Source of the DNA: Marivita sp965656765
GTDB lineage: Bacteria > Pseudomonadota > Alphaproteobacteria > Rhodobacterales > Rhodobacteraceae
Length of the DNA stretch: 64,000 nucleotides
NCBI RefSeq assembly: GCF_965656765.1
Contig: NZ_CBFHLV010000003.1
Span: forward strand, 1 to 64,000
Direction: 5' to 3'
The notes beneath the pieces were generated by a model that saw only the letters and a list, made by a program, of their open reading frames with translations, was not told the origin of the DNA and ran no database searches. Shown here one piece after another: positions 25,679-33,076 of the stretch. Made by a program: the position numbers and the translations under genes. How positions within the stretch are numbered: position 1 is the stretch's first letter; every line of letters begins with the position of its first letter.

Positions 25679-26171
25679 ACTCAAAAGCCAAGCGGTTCTT
25701 AATCATTGGCACTGATACGGCAAACAGACGGGAAAGCGACTCTGCCGTGTTTCCCTCCCAGTATTCGCCCAGCATGAACCGAGGCACCAGCAAGTGCGCA
25801 GCAAACGCATTAGCTTCTTTCTCGTAACTATCATTGCCATCGTAATCTGAATCACGAAAAAGGATTTTATAATCCTCCGACGCCGCCCAGTCTTTATGCA
25901 TCAAGGCATGACCAAGTTCGTGCGCTACAGTGAAGGTTTGCCGAAGAGGAAATTCGTGTTTATTCACATAAATGGCATTTTCATCGCAGTCATAGAAACC
26001 TGAAATGCGGTCTGCGTCACCAGCAAAATCTACAAATTTTACGCCAACGCCTTTCGACCGCGCAATCTCAACCGGATTAACGGGGGGAATCGTAACATCA
26101 AACTCCGCAAGCAGGCCGCGAACGACACTCTTTACGCGCTGATAGTCAGGTTTGTGTGCTGTATCTAGCAT
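25668..26171 (-). CDS. ImmA/IrrE-family metallo-endopeptidase (passenger)
   Basis: A 167-residue zinc peptidase. The HExxH motif is at residues 84-88 (VAHELGHALMH) and a downstream glutamate, about Glu119 in YEKEANAFAAHLL, completes the site. Relatives such as ImmA of ICEBs1 cleave a partner XRE repressor to switch on a mobile element. No XRE repressor lies beside it here; the nearest HTH-like candidates are the genes at 24956 and 27332. AAGGGG precedes the start. The membrane-protein gene overlaps its 3' end. Confidence 0.85.
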   Translation of the reverse strand: MLDTAHKPDYQRVKSVVRGLLAEFDVTIPPVNPVEIARSKGVGVKFVDFAGDADRISGFYDCDENAIYVNKHEFPLRQTFTVAHELGHALMHKDWAASEDYKILFRDSDYDGNDSYEKEANAFAAHLLVPRFMLGEYWEGNTAESLSRLFAVSVPMIKNRLAFEYGV

Positions 26172-26265
26172 TTATGGCCCCTTGGAACTCAAGGAGTTAT
26201 ATAAGCCTAATCGCCAAAATGTCAATAGATTCAGTAAGTTAAGATTTTTGCGCAATATCATTGTG

Positions 26266-27228
26266 TTATGCAGCCCGCTGCCAGTAACCCTTCCAAGTCC
26301 GGCTAACCCGTGCACCCATCGCGTTGCTGACCAACGTGTTTGCCAGCGTGCCGTTGTCGGTGCGGCGGTTGTCTTCCAGCCATGCAGCGTGGTTCGCGTA
26401 CTGGTGAAGGTACTGCGGGCTGACGTGGTGGTGCTGACCAACAACCATGCGGCGCAGGCGGGAGAAATAGCTTTCCGCCATGTTGGTGTGCTTGCCGTGG
26501 TCGCTGTAGATTTCGCTATGGTTCACGCGCTGAACGTTCCAGCCAGAGTGCAGCAAGTCCCAATGGCTTGCTTCGTCTGCTGAGATAGTCGCCATGCGGT
26601 CAACATTCTCGTTCACCAGTGCCACGCCTTCACCCTCAGTGCGGGCAACAAACGGCAGGACGCGGCCTTGACGCTCACGCAGGGCAACGACGACGCGGCG
26701 TTTGTCCGAACGGTTCTCTTTCAAGCGGCGGTCTTTGCGGTCAACCTTGGCGTTCTCAGGGCGGATGTGACCGCCAAAGTACGCGCCATCGACCTCTACG
26801 TGACCGTCCAGCACAACGCCTGTCTGGACCTCTTGCGCCATTGCTTCGCGCAGCTTGTGTGCCAGCACAAAAGCTGTCTTGTATTGGCAGTCCAGATCGC
26901 GGGAAAGTTGGATCATGGATACGCCCTTGGACGCATTCACCATGATGCAGATCGCCGCCAGAAGGTCCACAAAGTCCATCTTGCGGCTGGCAAAGATCGT
27001 GCCGGATGTAACGCTGAACTGGTGCGCACATGCCTTGCACTTGAACTTGCGGCGCGTGGTGATCTTGTACGTTTCATCATGGCTGCAACGCGGGCAAACC
27101 GCCTCGCCATTGGTCTCAGGCCAGCGCATTTCGCAGAACGTCTGGTAAGCCGCTTCCTCGCCAGCCTTGTAGATCGCACGAAGGCTGAGGGTGCGGGACG
27201 CTGCGGAAAGGAGGAAGTGCTGTGCCAT
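26266..27228 (-). CDS. IS1595-family (ISXO2-like) transposase
   Basis: A 320-residue DDE-type transposase with an N-terminal zinc ribbon: CPRC (near 45) and CKAC (near 65). The catalytic core starts at VEVDGAYFGG, with a second acidic residue in SADEASHWD and the last one in HTNMAESYFSRLRR, the typical IS1595 block. Nothing appears truncated. It lies centrally in the element, transcribed opposite to the DUF6471 gene from an AT-rich divergent promoter region. It presumably acts on the 26-bp ends. Confidence 0.9.
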   Translation of the reverse strand: MAQHFLLSAASRTLSLRAIYKAGEEAAYQTFCEMRWPETNGEAVCPRCSHDETYKITTRRKFKCKACAHQFSVTSGTIFASRKMDFVDLLAAICIMVNASKGVSMIQLSRDLDCQYKTAFVLAHKLREAMAQEVQTGVVLDGHVEVDGAYFGGHIRPENAKVDRKDRRLKENRSDKRRVVVALRERQGRVLPFVARTEGEGVALVNENVDRMATISADEASHWDLLHSGWNVQRVNHSEIYSDHGKHTNMAESYFSRLRRMVVGQHHHVSPQYLHQYANHAAWLEDNRRTDNGTLANTLVSNAMGARVSRTWKGYWQRAA

Positions 27229-27231
27229 TTT

Positions 27232-27280
27232 ATACTGTATCCGTTATCTACATATCGAATATAGTATAGTGACATACTGT
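27232..27280. promoter_or_regulatory. Repeated ATACTGT sites in the divergent promoter region
   Basis: ATACTGTAT (27232-27240, a 9-base palindrome) and ATACTGT (27274-27280) lie 42 bases apart. The second is part of AGTAT-N6-ATACT (27263-27278). They sit between the transposase and DUF6471 starts and could be operators for an element-encoded regulator. Confidence 0.4.
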
Positions 27281-27331
27281 TTGCAATAGGTTATATATCG
27301 TAAACGTTAGTTTTTACATCATGAGGGATAT

Positions 27332-27556
27332 ATGCCTGACCAGAACGATTGGGAAAAGATGGCCGCAGGTCTGCTCAAGGCAGAGTTGAAACGTAAGGGG
27401 GTGACTTACGCTCAACTTGTTGAAAGGCTTGCTGATATTGGAATCAGTGAGAAAGAGGTGAACGTCGCTAACAAGCTGTCCCGAGGGAAGTTTTCAGCGG
27501 CGTTTATGTTGGCATGTCTAAAGGCCGTTGGATCATCGCAGTTGCACTTGGATTAG
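27332..27556 (+). CDS. DUF6471-domain protein (passenger)
   Basis: A 74-residue protein of the DUF6471 type: GLLKAELKRKGVTYAQLVERL followed by NVANKLSRGKFSAAFMLACLKAVG. The pattern resembles a compact helix-turn-helix (GVTYAQLVERLADIGISEKEVNVANKL), so DNA binding is likely but unproven. It is divergent from the transposase, with the ATACTGT repeats between them. The start follows GAGGGAT. Its 3' end overlaps the next gene by 43 bases. Confidence 0.75.
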   Translation: MPDQNDWEKMAAGLLKAELKRKGVTYAQLVERLADIGISEKEVNVANKLSRGKFSAAFMLACLKAVGSSQLHLD

Positions 27557-28437
27557 CCTTAATCACGTCAGGGCAGGCCCAAGAGCAAACAGAAAGCCCC
27601 GGCGGGCAGACTGGTCAGGAGCAAAACCCAATAGCCCCAAACATTCCGACGCCGTTCCCTGTTGAGATTGTCGAGAATGACGCCGCCGCTGATGCCCGCC
27701 AGCGCAGCGAAGAAGAAGCCCGCCAAAGGGAGATAGCGGATCTTGCCGCCCAAGAGGGCATGAACGCCGCCACACAATCTATAGAGCAAGCCACCCGAGA
27801 CATGCGGGATTATGCGTTGTATTCCACAATCGCCGTCTGGGTCGGTACGTTTCTTCTGATACTTAATCTCGTGCAGGTCAGAAAAGCTAACGAAGCCGCG
27901 CAAAAGGCTGTCAGCGTGACTAGGGACATTGGCGAAGCGCAGGTTAGAGCCTACTTGGGGGTTGTAGGGATTAAGCCTGAAAAGGCTAAAATTACCGCTA
28001 AGGCCACGCCACGCCAAGCGATCCTTCAACTCAACGCGCAACTCAAAAACAGTGGGCAATCGCCAGCCTTCATTTGCCGACGTTATAGCCGTATACTGAT
28101 TTCCAAAAAAATTCTCGAAAAGATAGACATCCGCGAAGAAGCTTGGGTCAGAGCATCCATGCGCATCCCGGCTGGCGGGATGCTTAGACTTGAAGCTGAT
28201 AAACCTTGGAGCGACATCGACGCAGCCATAGCCAGGGGTTGGCACGTCTACCTTCTTTGTGGTGTCGAATATGAAGACGTGTTCTTTCGCAAGGGCCGAA
28301 AGCGGCACGTTGACCACTTCTGTTTTCTCGTTGATTTCGTCGGCCCGCTCGAAAGTCCAGATGGCGCAGTCGAATGCCTTCCCGAAATCGAATGGCGTGA
28401 TGCCGTGGTCGAAATCGCTCAAATTGGTGATGGCTAA
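27514..28437 (+). CDS. Exported/membrane protein with coiled coil (passenger)
   Basis: A 307-residue protein, not recognised. Residues 1-23 look like a signal peptide ending GQAQ. A charged, probably coiled-coil stretch follows (ARQRSEEEARQREIADLAAQ), then one strong membrane span at about 104-122 and a C-terminal domain of about 180 residues beginning DIGEAQVRAYLGVVGI. Similar SP-coil-TM proteins are common on alphaproteobacterial mobile elements. It overlaps the DUF6471 gene by 43 bases, implying coexpression. The opposite strand is also open here but lacks coding character. Confidence 0.6.
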   Translation: MSKGRWIIAVALGLALITSGQAQEQTESPGGQTGQEQNPIAPNIPTPFPVEIVENDAAADARQRSEEEARQREIADLAAQEGMNAATQSIEQATRDMRDYALYSTIAVWVGTFLLILNLVQVRKANEAAQKAVSVTRDIGEAQVRAYLGVVGIKPEKAKITAKATPRQAILQLNAQLKNSGQSPAFICRRYSRILISKKILEKIDIREEAWVRASMRIPAGGMLRLEADKPWSDIDAAIARGWHVYLLCGVEYEDVFFRKGRKRHVDHFCFLVDFVGPLESPDGAVECLPEIEWRDAVVEIAQIGDG

Positions 28438-28466
28438 CGCCATAAGGATCGCCTTAATCACCGCTC

Positions 28467-28482
28467 AGCCCTCCGCAGGGCT
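28467..28482 (+). other. Hairpin next to the right terminal repeat
   Basis: AGCCCT-CCGC-AGGGCT, a 6-bp stem 30 bases after the last passenger gene and abutting the right inverted repeat. It has no U-tract and may limit read-through or be part of the transposase-recognised end. Confidence 0.35.
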
Positions 28483-28507
28483 GGTGCGTTTGATACATAA
28501 GGCCGGC
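28482..28507 (-). repeat. Right terminal inverted repeat
   Basis: Exact 26-base reverse complement of the left end. It is flanked outside by GTTTGCAT. Confidence 0.9.
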
Positions 28508-28511
28508 GTTT

Positions 28512-28533
28512 GCATATTTGCAAAAAGAAGAAG
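28512..28533. repeat. Copy of a dispersed pyrimidine-tract motif
   Basis: On the minus strand CTTCTTCTTTTTGCAAATATGC directly follows the ABM gene stop (28537). It is the same motif as at 15577 and 33054. Confidence 0.5.
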
Positions 28534-28536
28534 CAG

Positions 28537-28881
28537 CTAGCCGTGCGCCTTGATGCTGTCTTCAGGGGCCTCGTCACGGTCGAACATGCCATAGTCTCGC
28601 ATCACATGGGCGACGCGGAGGTGGTAATCCGAGAAGACACCGCTGCGCCCTTTGGATTGCGCATTGCGGTGCGCTGCCAATTTGCGCCAGCGCAGGACGG
28701 CGTCCTCGTCCTCAAAGAAACTGAGCGAGAGAAGCTTGTCTGGGTTTGTCAGACTTTGGAAACGCTCAACTCCAAGAAAGCCTTCAACCTCTTCGACCAT
28801 GGGCCGCATTTCTGCGGCGATGTCGAGATAGGCGTCTTTTTTGCCCTCGGCGGGTATGACTTCGAAGATGATGGCGATCAT
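28537..28881 (-). CDS. Antibiotic biosynthesis monooxygenase (ABM) domain protein
   Basis: A 114-residue ferredoxin-like alpha-beta barrel protein of the ABM family. Strand 1 is MIAIIFEVIPAEGKK, with AEMRPMVEEVEGFLGVERF and LSLSFFEDEDAVLRWRK as the family's helix-strand blocks. Members act as small monooxygenases, haem-degrading enzymes or stress proteins, and the substrate cannot be deduced. Its ATG overlaps the NIPSNAP gene's stop by four bases. The pair is divergent from an ArsR-like regulator. Confidence 0.8.
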   Translation of the reverse strand: MIAIIFEVIPAEGKKDAYLDIAAEMRPMVEEVEGFLGVERFQSLTNPDKLLSLSFFEDEDAVLRWRKLAAHRNAQSKGRSGVFSDYHLRVAHVMRDYGMFDRDEAPEDSIKAHG

Positions 28882-29201
28882 TTTTGGCTCCCATGCGGCG
28901 TGGAGCAGAGTTTCAGAAACGTGCGATCCTCGCGCAAGAGAAACTTCTCTTTCTGGGCAAAGGCATAGTTTTCCTGTCCAAGCGGATCGGCCGAGAGACG
29001 GGCGCGGTAGGCTTCGTATTCTGCAAGGTTTTCAATGTTGTAGAGTCCGTAGGCCAGCGTGCTTGATCCCTCGTGCGGGGCGTAATACCCGATCAGGTCT
29101 GCGCCGCAGCGTGGGATGGCCTGACCCCAGTTGCGGGCATAGGTTTTGAACTGCGCCTTTTTGGTCGGGTCGATCTGATAGCGGATGATGCAAGTCAGCA
29201 T
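28878..29201 (-). CDS. NIPSNAP-family protein
   Basis: A 107-residue dimeric alpha-beta barrel protein with the NIPSNAP pattern: Y/I-R-Y-QIDPTKKAQFKTYARNW, IGYYAPHEGSS and LYNIENLAEYEAYR. Biochemical role unknown; NIPSNAP and ABM domains share a fold, so the tandem pair could work together or as a heterodimer. First gene of a two-gene operon, probably controlled by the divergent regulator through the inverted repeat at 29257-29272. Confidence 0.82.
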   Translation of the reverse strand: MLTCIIRYQIDPTKKAQFKTYARNWGQAIPRCGADLIGYYAPHEGSSTLAYGLYNIENLAEYEAYRARLSADPLGQENYAFAQKEKFLLREDRTFLKLCSTPHGSQK

Positions 29202-29256
29202 GGGTGGTCCTTTCAGGTTGATGACCTGTTTTTGGCACGAGGTTCGACGTTGATAC

Positions 29257-29272
29257 TTCGATGTCGATCGAA
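29257..29272. promoter_or_regulatory. Candidate operator between divergent genes
   Basis: TTCGAT-GTCG-ATCGAA is a perfect 6-bp inverted repeat midway between the NIPSNAP start and the ArsR-like regulator start. It is suitable for a dimeric winged-helix regulator controlling both directions. Confidence 0.5.
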
Positions 29273-29307
29273 TTGTGCGTGTCGTTCACGCGTGTATGGT
29301 GTTCGTC

Positions 29308-30006
29308 ATGAAACATGGGCCCGACATTTCCCGGATTGCGGCGCTGATTGGTGATCCGGCGCGGGCGAATATCCTGACTGCATTGATGAGTGGAAAAGCA
29401 TTGACGGCCAGTGAGTTGGCCGTTGAGGCAGGGGTGTCTGCCTCAACCGCGTCGTCGCATCTGGGGCGGTTGCTCGAGGGTGGGCTGGTCAAGGAAGCGC
29501 GGCAAGGGCGGCACAAGTATTTCGCTTTGGCGGGGGAAGATGTGGCGCAGGTTCTTGAGGTGCTGATGGGGTTTGCCGCTGGGCAGGGGCATCTGCGCAC
29601 GCGGACAGGGCCGAAGGATGTGCAGCTGCGTGAGGCGCGGGTGTGTTACAATCATTTGGCTGGGACGCGTGGAATACAGCTTTACGAGAGTCTTATTGTG
29701 CGGGATTTCATGGAGGTGCGAGAAGACGATCTGCGCCTCACAGAGGCTGGGCAAGGGTTTGTCCGAACACTTGGTGTAGATTCTGACCAGTTGGTAAAAT
29801 CCCGCGCGCCACTGTGTCGGACATGTCTGGATTGGAGCGCGCGGCGACCTCATTTGGCGGGATCGTTGGGGCGGGCGCTGCTCAAGCGGTTCGAGATGAT
29901 GGGCTGGTCCTATCGGGTGCGGGACACGCGTGTGGTGCAGTTTTCCAGCGACGGCTTGCGGCAGTTCAACATGGCGTTTCCGGTCAATCTGGATTTGCGC
30001 GAGTGA
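29308..30006 (+). CDS. ArsR-family HTH regulator with C-terminal extension
   Basis: A 232-residue regulator. Residues 8-85 form an ArsR-type winged helix (IAALIGDPARANILTALMSG, SASTASSHLGRLLEGGLVKEARQGRHKYF). The extra 145 residues are not recognised but contain a Cys-x2-Cys (PLCRTCLDW) that could bind a metal or thiol-reactive signal. The start at 29308 gives the HTH at the expected position; an in-frame alternative lies at 29275. It is divergent from the ABM/NIPSNAP pair. Its last 23 bases overlap the end of dnaE2. Confidence 0.8.
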   Translation: MKHGPDISRIAALIGDPARANILTALMSGKALTASELAVEAGVSASTASSHLGRLLEGGLVKEARQGRHKYFALAGEDVAQVLEVLMGFAAGQGHLRTRTGPKDVQLREARVCYNHLAGTRGIQLYESLIVRDFMEVREDDLRLTEAGQGFVRTLGVDSDQLVKSRAPLCRTCLDWSARRPHLAGSLGRALLKRFEMMGWSYRVRDTRVVQFSSDGLRQFNMAFPVNLDLRE

Positions 30007-32968
30007 AGGGCAGCGGCATCGGTGGTTTGTACGGTTCGGGTGCTGAAACGTAAGGTTCAACCGTACGGGATGGATCTGGCGTCAAAATGTGCCGCAAAAG
30101 AGCCACCGGATGGCGGCGCAAGGTTAGGCGCATGGAGACGTAATCTTCGACCACCTGTTCGCCTTCCGTCATCTGCGGTAGCAAAGCGGCGGGTTCATGG
30201 ATCGCTTCGCCGTCGATATCGCCATCGAAAAGTGGCAGGGTCTTGCGTGTGGTGAGGGCCTTGGCCTCCCACAACGCTTGTCGACGGGAAAGGCCAATGT
30301 CGCGGAACACATCCGCTTCGGCCAGACGGGCGATGGTGGCGGGGTCGAGGCCGGCGCGACGCCAGAGGTCACCGACGCTTTGATAGCCATTGCCACGCCC
30401 CGCGGCGATCCAGGATGCGTCTTCTTCGTTTAGGCCTTTGATCTGTCGGAACCCAAGGCGCAGGGCGAGGCCGCCTTTGGCGTCGGGCTCCATGACGTTG
30501 TCCCAGAAGCTGGCATTGATGCAGACAGGGCGGACGGTCACGCCATGTTCGCGGGCGTCGCGGACGATCTGGGCTGGGGCGTAGAAGCCCATCGGTTGAG
30601 AGTTGAGCAGCGCGCAGGCGAAGATGCCGGGGTGGTGGTGTTTGATCCACGCAGAGGCGTAGACCAGCAGGGCAAAGCTGGCAGCGTGGCTTTCGGGGAA
30701 GCCGTAGGAGCCGAAGCCTTCAATCTGGGAAAAGCAGCGTTCGGCAAAGTCTTCGTCATAGCCTTTGTTGCGCATCCCGCGCATGAAGAGGGTGCGGAAT
30801 TCGCTAACGTTGCCGTGTTTCTTGAAGGTGGCCAGCGAGCGGCGCAGGCGGTCAGCCTGTTCGGGGGTGAAGCCCGCACCGACGATGGCGATCTGCATCG
30901 CCTGTTCCTGAAAGAGCGGCACGCCGAGGGTCTTGCCGAGGACCGCGCCCAACTCATCCGAGGGAAAGCTCACCTCTTCTTCGCCGTTGCGACGCCGAAT
31001 ATAGGGGTGAACCATGTCGCCCTGAATGGGACCGGGGCGGATGATGGCGACCTCGATCACCAGGTCGTAGAAAGTGCGCGGCTTCATGCGCGGCAGAAAG
31101 TTCATCTGGGCGCGCGATTCGACCTGAAACACGCCAATACTGTCAGCCTTGCAGAGCATGTCGTAGACCGTGGGGTCTTCGGGTGGGAGCGTGGCAAGGC
31201 TGTAGGTCTGGCTATGATGCAGGGTCATCAGGTCAAATGCTTTGCGGATGCAGGAGAGCATACCGAGGGCCAGCACATCGACCTTGAGGATGCCAAGGGC
31301 ATCAATATCGTCTTTGTCCCAGCAGATGACGGTGCGGTCCTCCATCGTGGCGTTCTCGATCGGGACCAGTTCGTCCAGCCGCCCTTCGGTGATGATGAAG
31401 CCGCCGACATGTTGGGACAGGTGACGCGGGAAGCCGATGATTTCGAAAATCAGTTCCATCGTGAGCCGTAGGCGGCGGTCGGTCGGATCAAGCCCGATTT
31501 CGCGCATGCGGTGTTCTTCGAGGCCATTGGTCGAGAAAAAACCCCAGAGTTGGGAGCTGAGCGCGCCGATGGTGTCTTGTGAAAGGCCCATCGCGCTGCC
31601 GACTTCGCGGATGGCGCGTTTGCCACGGTAGTGAATGACAGTTGCACAAAGGCCCGCACGGTGGCGACCATAGCGTTCGTAGATGTGCTGGATCACCTCT
31701 TCGCGGCGTTCGTGTTCGAAATCGACATCAATATCCGGAGGCTCATCCCGCGCCTCGGAGACGAACCTTTCGAACACCATCGTGCCGATTTCAGGCGAGA
31801 CCGAGGTCACGCCGAGGCAGTAGCAGACGACGGAATTGGCCGCCGAACCGCGCCCTTGGCATAGGATGCCGCGGTCACGGGCGAAGGCGACGATGTCGCG
31901 GACTGTGAGGAAATAAGGTTCGTATTTGAGTTTGCCGATCAGGATGAGCTCGTGGTTCAGCAGCTTTTTCACCTTGTCGGGCGCGCCGTGGGGGTAGCGC
32001 CATTTCATGCCTTCATGGGCGAGGCGCGAGAGGCGCTGTGCTGCGGTCTCTGACCCGGTGATTTCGCTGGGGTATTCATAGCGGAGTTGACCCAGATCGA
32101 ATGTGCAGTTGTCAGCCAGTTGGGCGGCGCGGGTGATAGACCCGGCATGGGGACCAAGGAGGCGGCGCATTTCGGATTCCGATCGCAGGCGCTGTTCGCC
32201 ATTGGCAAGGGCCTTGGTGCCTAGCTCATCAACGCGACAGCCCTGACGAATTGCGGTGACCACATCGGCCAGCTTGCGGCGGCGGCCATGGTGCATGAGC
32301 GGTGTGGCCGAGGCGATTGTGGGGAGGTTCAGGCCTTGTGCAAGATCAGCGATCTGGTCGAAACGTGGTCCGTCCCGCCCGTCATAACGGGGGCTGAGGA
32401 TGACATGAGTTTGCCTGGGGAAGCGGCGCGTCAGCCGTTCCGCCTGTGTGTGCCAATCGCCCGCGCCGCCCGTGGACGTTGGGGCGTGTGTCGGAGGATG
32501 CAGGAGCCAGTGGAGACCGTCAGAGCATTGTACCAGATCGTCGAGCGTGAGGTGACAGTCGCCCTTGGGCGCGCGGCGACGACCGGTGGTGATCAGCCGA
32601 CAGAGTTGCGCCCAGCCTTCGCGGCTGACGGCGAGTGCTGTGGTAATGAAGCCGGTGTCCGTGACGATCTTGGCGCCAGGGATGAGGCGGGGGACATGGG
32701 TGAGGATAGGGCTGCGCTGATGATCGATATGGCTGGGCACCGGTGGGCCGATAGGACCATTGCGCGCCTCAAGCTCTGCGCGTTCGCGGAGCAGGCGGGT
32801 GAGGTTCTTGGCCTCGGACCACGCGCGCACGATGCCTGCAACGGAATTGGTGTCTGTTATGGCGATGGCCGACAAACCAAGAGTTGCGGCACGCTCCATG
32901 TATTCCTCGGGGTGGGAGGCCCCGGTGAGAAAGGTAAAGTTGGAGGTGATCGACAGCTCTGCGAACAT
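29984..32968 (-). CDS. dnaE2: Error-prone DNA polymerase III alpha-type subunit DnaE2 (ImuC)
   Basis: SOS-induced translesion polymerase of the C family. The 994-residue protein has an N-terminal PHP domain (ELSITSNFTFLTGASHPEEY), the palm motif PDIDVDFEHERREEVI, thumb/fingers blocks and a helix-hairpin-helix region near 880. It stops soon after LRRHPVALLRHIL; in full-length DnaE2 an OB-fold of roughly 100 residues follows, so this tail is missing or replaced by about 35 residues. The ATG at 32968 is used with AAAAGGTGG upstream. The usual imuA-imuB partners are not adjacent. A LexA box overlaps its promoter. Confidence 0.92.
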   Translation of the reverse strand: MFAELSITSNFTFLTGASHPEEYMERAATLGLSAIAITDTNSVAGIVRAWSEAKNLTRLLRERAELEARNGPIGPPVPSHIDHQRSPILTHVPRLIPGAKIVTDTGFITTALAVSREGWAQLCRLITTGRRRAPKGDCHLTLDDLVQCSDGLHWLLHPPTHAPTSTGGAGDWHTQAERLTRRFPRQTHVILSPRYDGRDGPRFDQIADLAQGLNLPTIASATPLMHHGRRRKLADVVTAIRQGCRVDELGTKALANGEQRLRSESEMRRLLGPHAGSITRAAQLADNCTFDLGQLRYEYPSEITGSETAAQRLSRLAHEGMKWRYPHGAPDKVKKLLNHELILIGKLKYEPYFLTVRDIVAFARDRGILCQGRGSAANSVVCYCLGVTSVSPEIGTMVFERFVSEARDEPPDIDVDFEHERREEVIQHIYERYGRHRAGLCATVIHYRGKRAIREVGSAMGLSQDTIGALSSQLWGFFSTNGLEEHRMREIGLDPTDRRLRLTMELIFEIIGFPRHLSQHVGGFIITEGRLDELVPIENATMEDRTVICWDKDDIDALGILKVDVLALGMLSCIRKAFDLMTLHHSQTYSLATLPPEDPTVYDMLCKADSIGVFQVESRAQMNFLPRMKPRTFYDLVIEVAIIRPGPIQGDMVHPYIRRRNGEEEVSFPSDELGAVLGKTLGVPLFQEQAMQIAIVGAGFTPEQADRLRRSLATFKKHGNVSEFRTLFMRGMRNKGYDEDFAERCFSQIEGFGSYGFPESHAASFALLVYASAWIKHHHPGIFACALLNSQPMGFYAPAQIVRDAREHGVTVRPVCINASFWDNVMEPDAKGGLALRLGFRQIKGLNEEDASWIAAGRGNGYQSVGDLWRRAGLDPATIARLAEADVFRDIGLSRRQALWEAKALTTRKTLPLFDGDIDGEAIHEPAALLPQMTEGEQVVEDYVSMRLTLRRHPVALLRHILTPDPSRTVEPYVSAPEPYKPPMPLPFTRANPD

Positions 32969-32981
32969 ATCCACCTTTTAT

Positions 32982-32996
32982 GTTCTTCTTTTGTTC
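32982..32996. promoter_or_regulatory. LexA (SOS) box of dnaE2
   Basis: GTTC-N7-GTTC, the alphaproteobacterial LexA consensus, lies 14 bases upstream of the dnaE2 ATG. A bound repressor would block initiation or elongation. Sequence match is exact and the downstream gene is a classic SOS member. Confidence 0.85.
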
Positions 32997-33053
32997 TATT
33001 TCAAATGATTCGAATCCCACGGGGCGGTTGACCCGGTGGTTTGGGGTGTTTTG

Positions 33054-33075
33054 GCATATTTGGAAAAAGAAGAAG
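33054..33075. repeat. Copy of a dispersed pyrimidine-tract motif
   Basis: On the minus strand CTTCTTCTTTTTCCAAATATGC begins about five bases after the stop of the PPTase gene. Same motif as at 15577 and 28512. Confidence 0.5.
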
Positions 33076-33076
33076 A

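Larger units (their letters stand above)
24894..28507. mobile_element. IS1595-like transposon with five passenger genes
   Basis: A 3,614-bp segment bounded by perfect 26-bp inverted repeats (24894-24919 and 28482-28507). It holds an ISXO2/IS1595-type transposase and five other genes, is AT-richer than its flanks, and separates an operon terminator from the ABM/NIPSNAP pair. GTTT flanks both ends (24890-24893 and 28508-28511) as a possible short target duplication. GCCGGC at each tip is itself a palindrome, so the exact end could lie six bases further in. Long IS1595 relatives with passengers (ISNha5 subgroup) are known; the family usually makes 8-bp duplications, which are not evident here. 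Confidence 0.8.

Noticed and set aside
27568..28461. 297-codon open frame antisense to the coiled-coil passenger gene
   Set aside because: The plus-strand frame has a signal peptide, coiled coil and span; the minus frame has no coherent features.
24885..28516. An 8-bp target duplication for the transposon
   Set aside because: Compared at several possible end positions; only GTTT (or the palindromic GCCGGC) repeats on both sides.
30545..31471. 308-codon plus-strand frame across dnaE2
   Set aside because: Antisense shadow of the conserved polymerase palm region.
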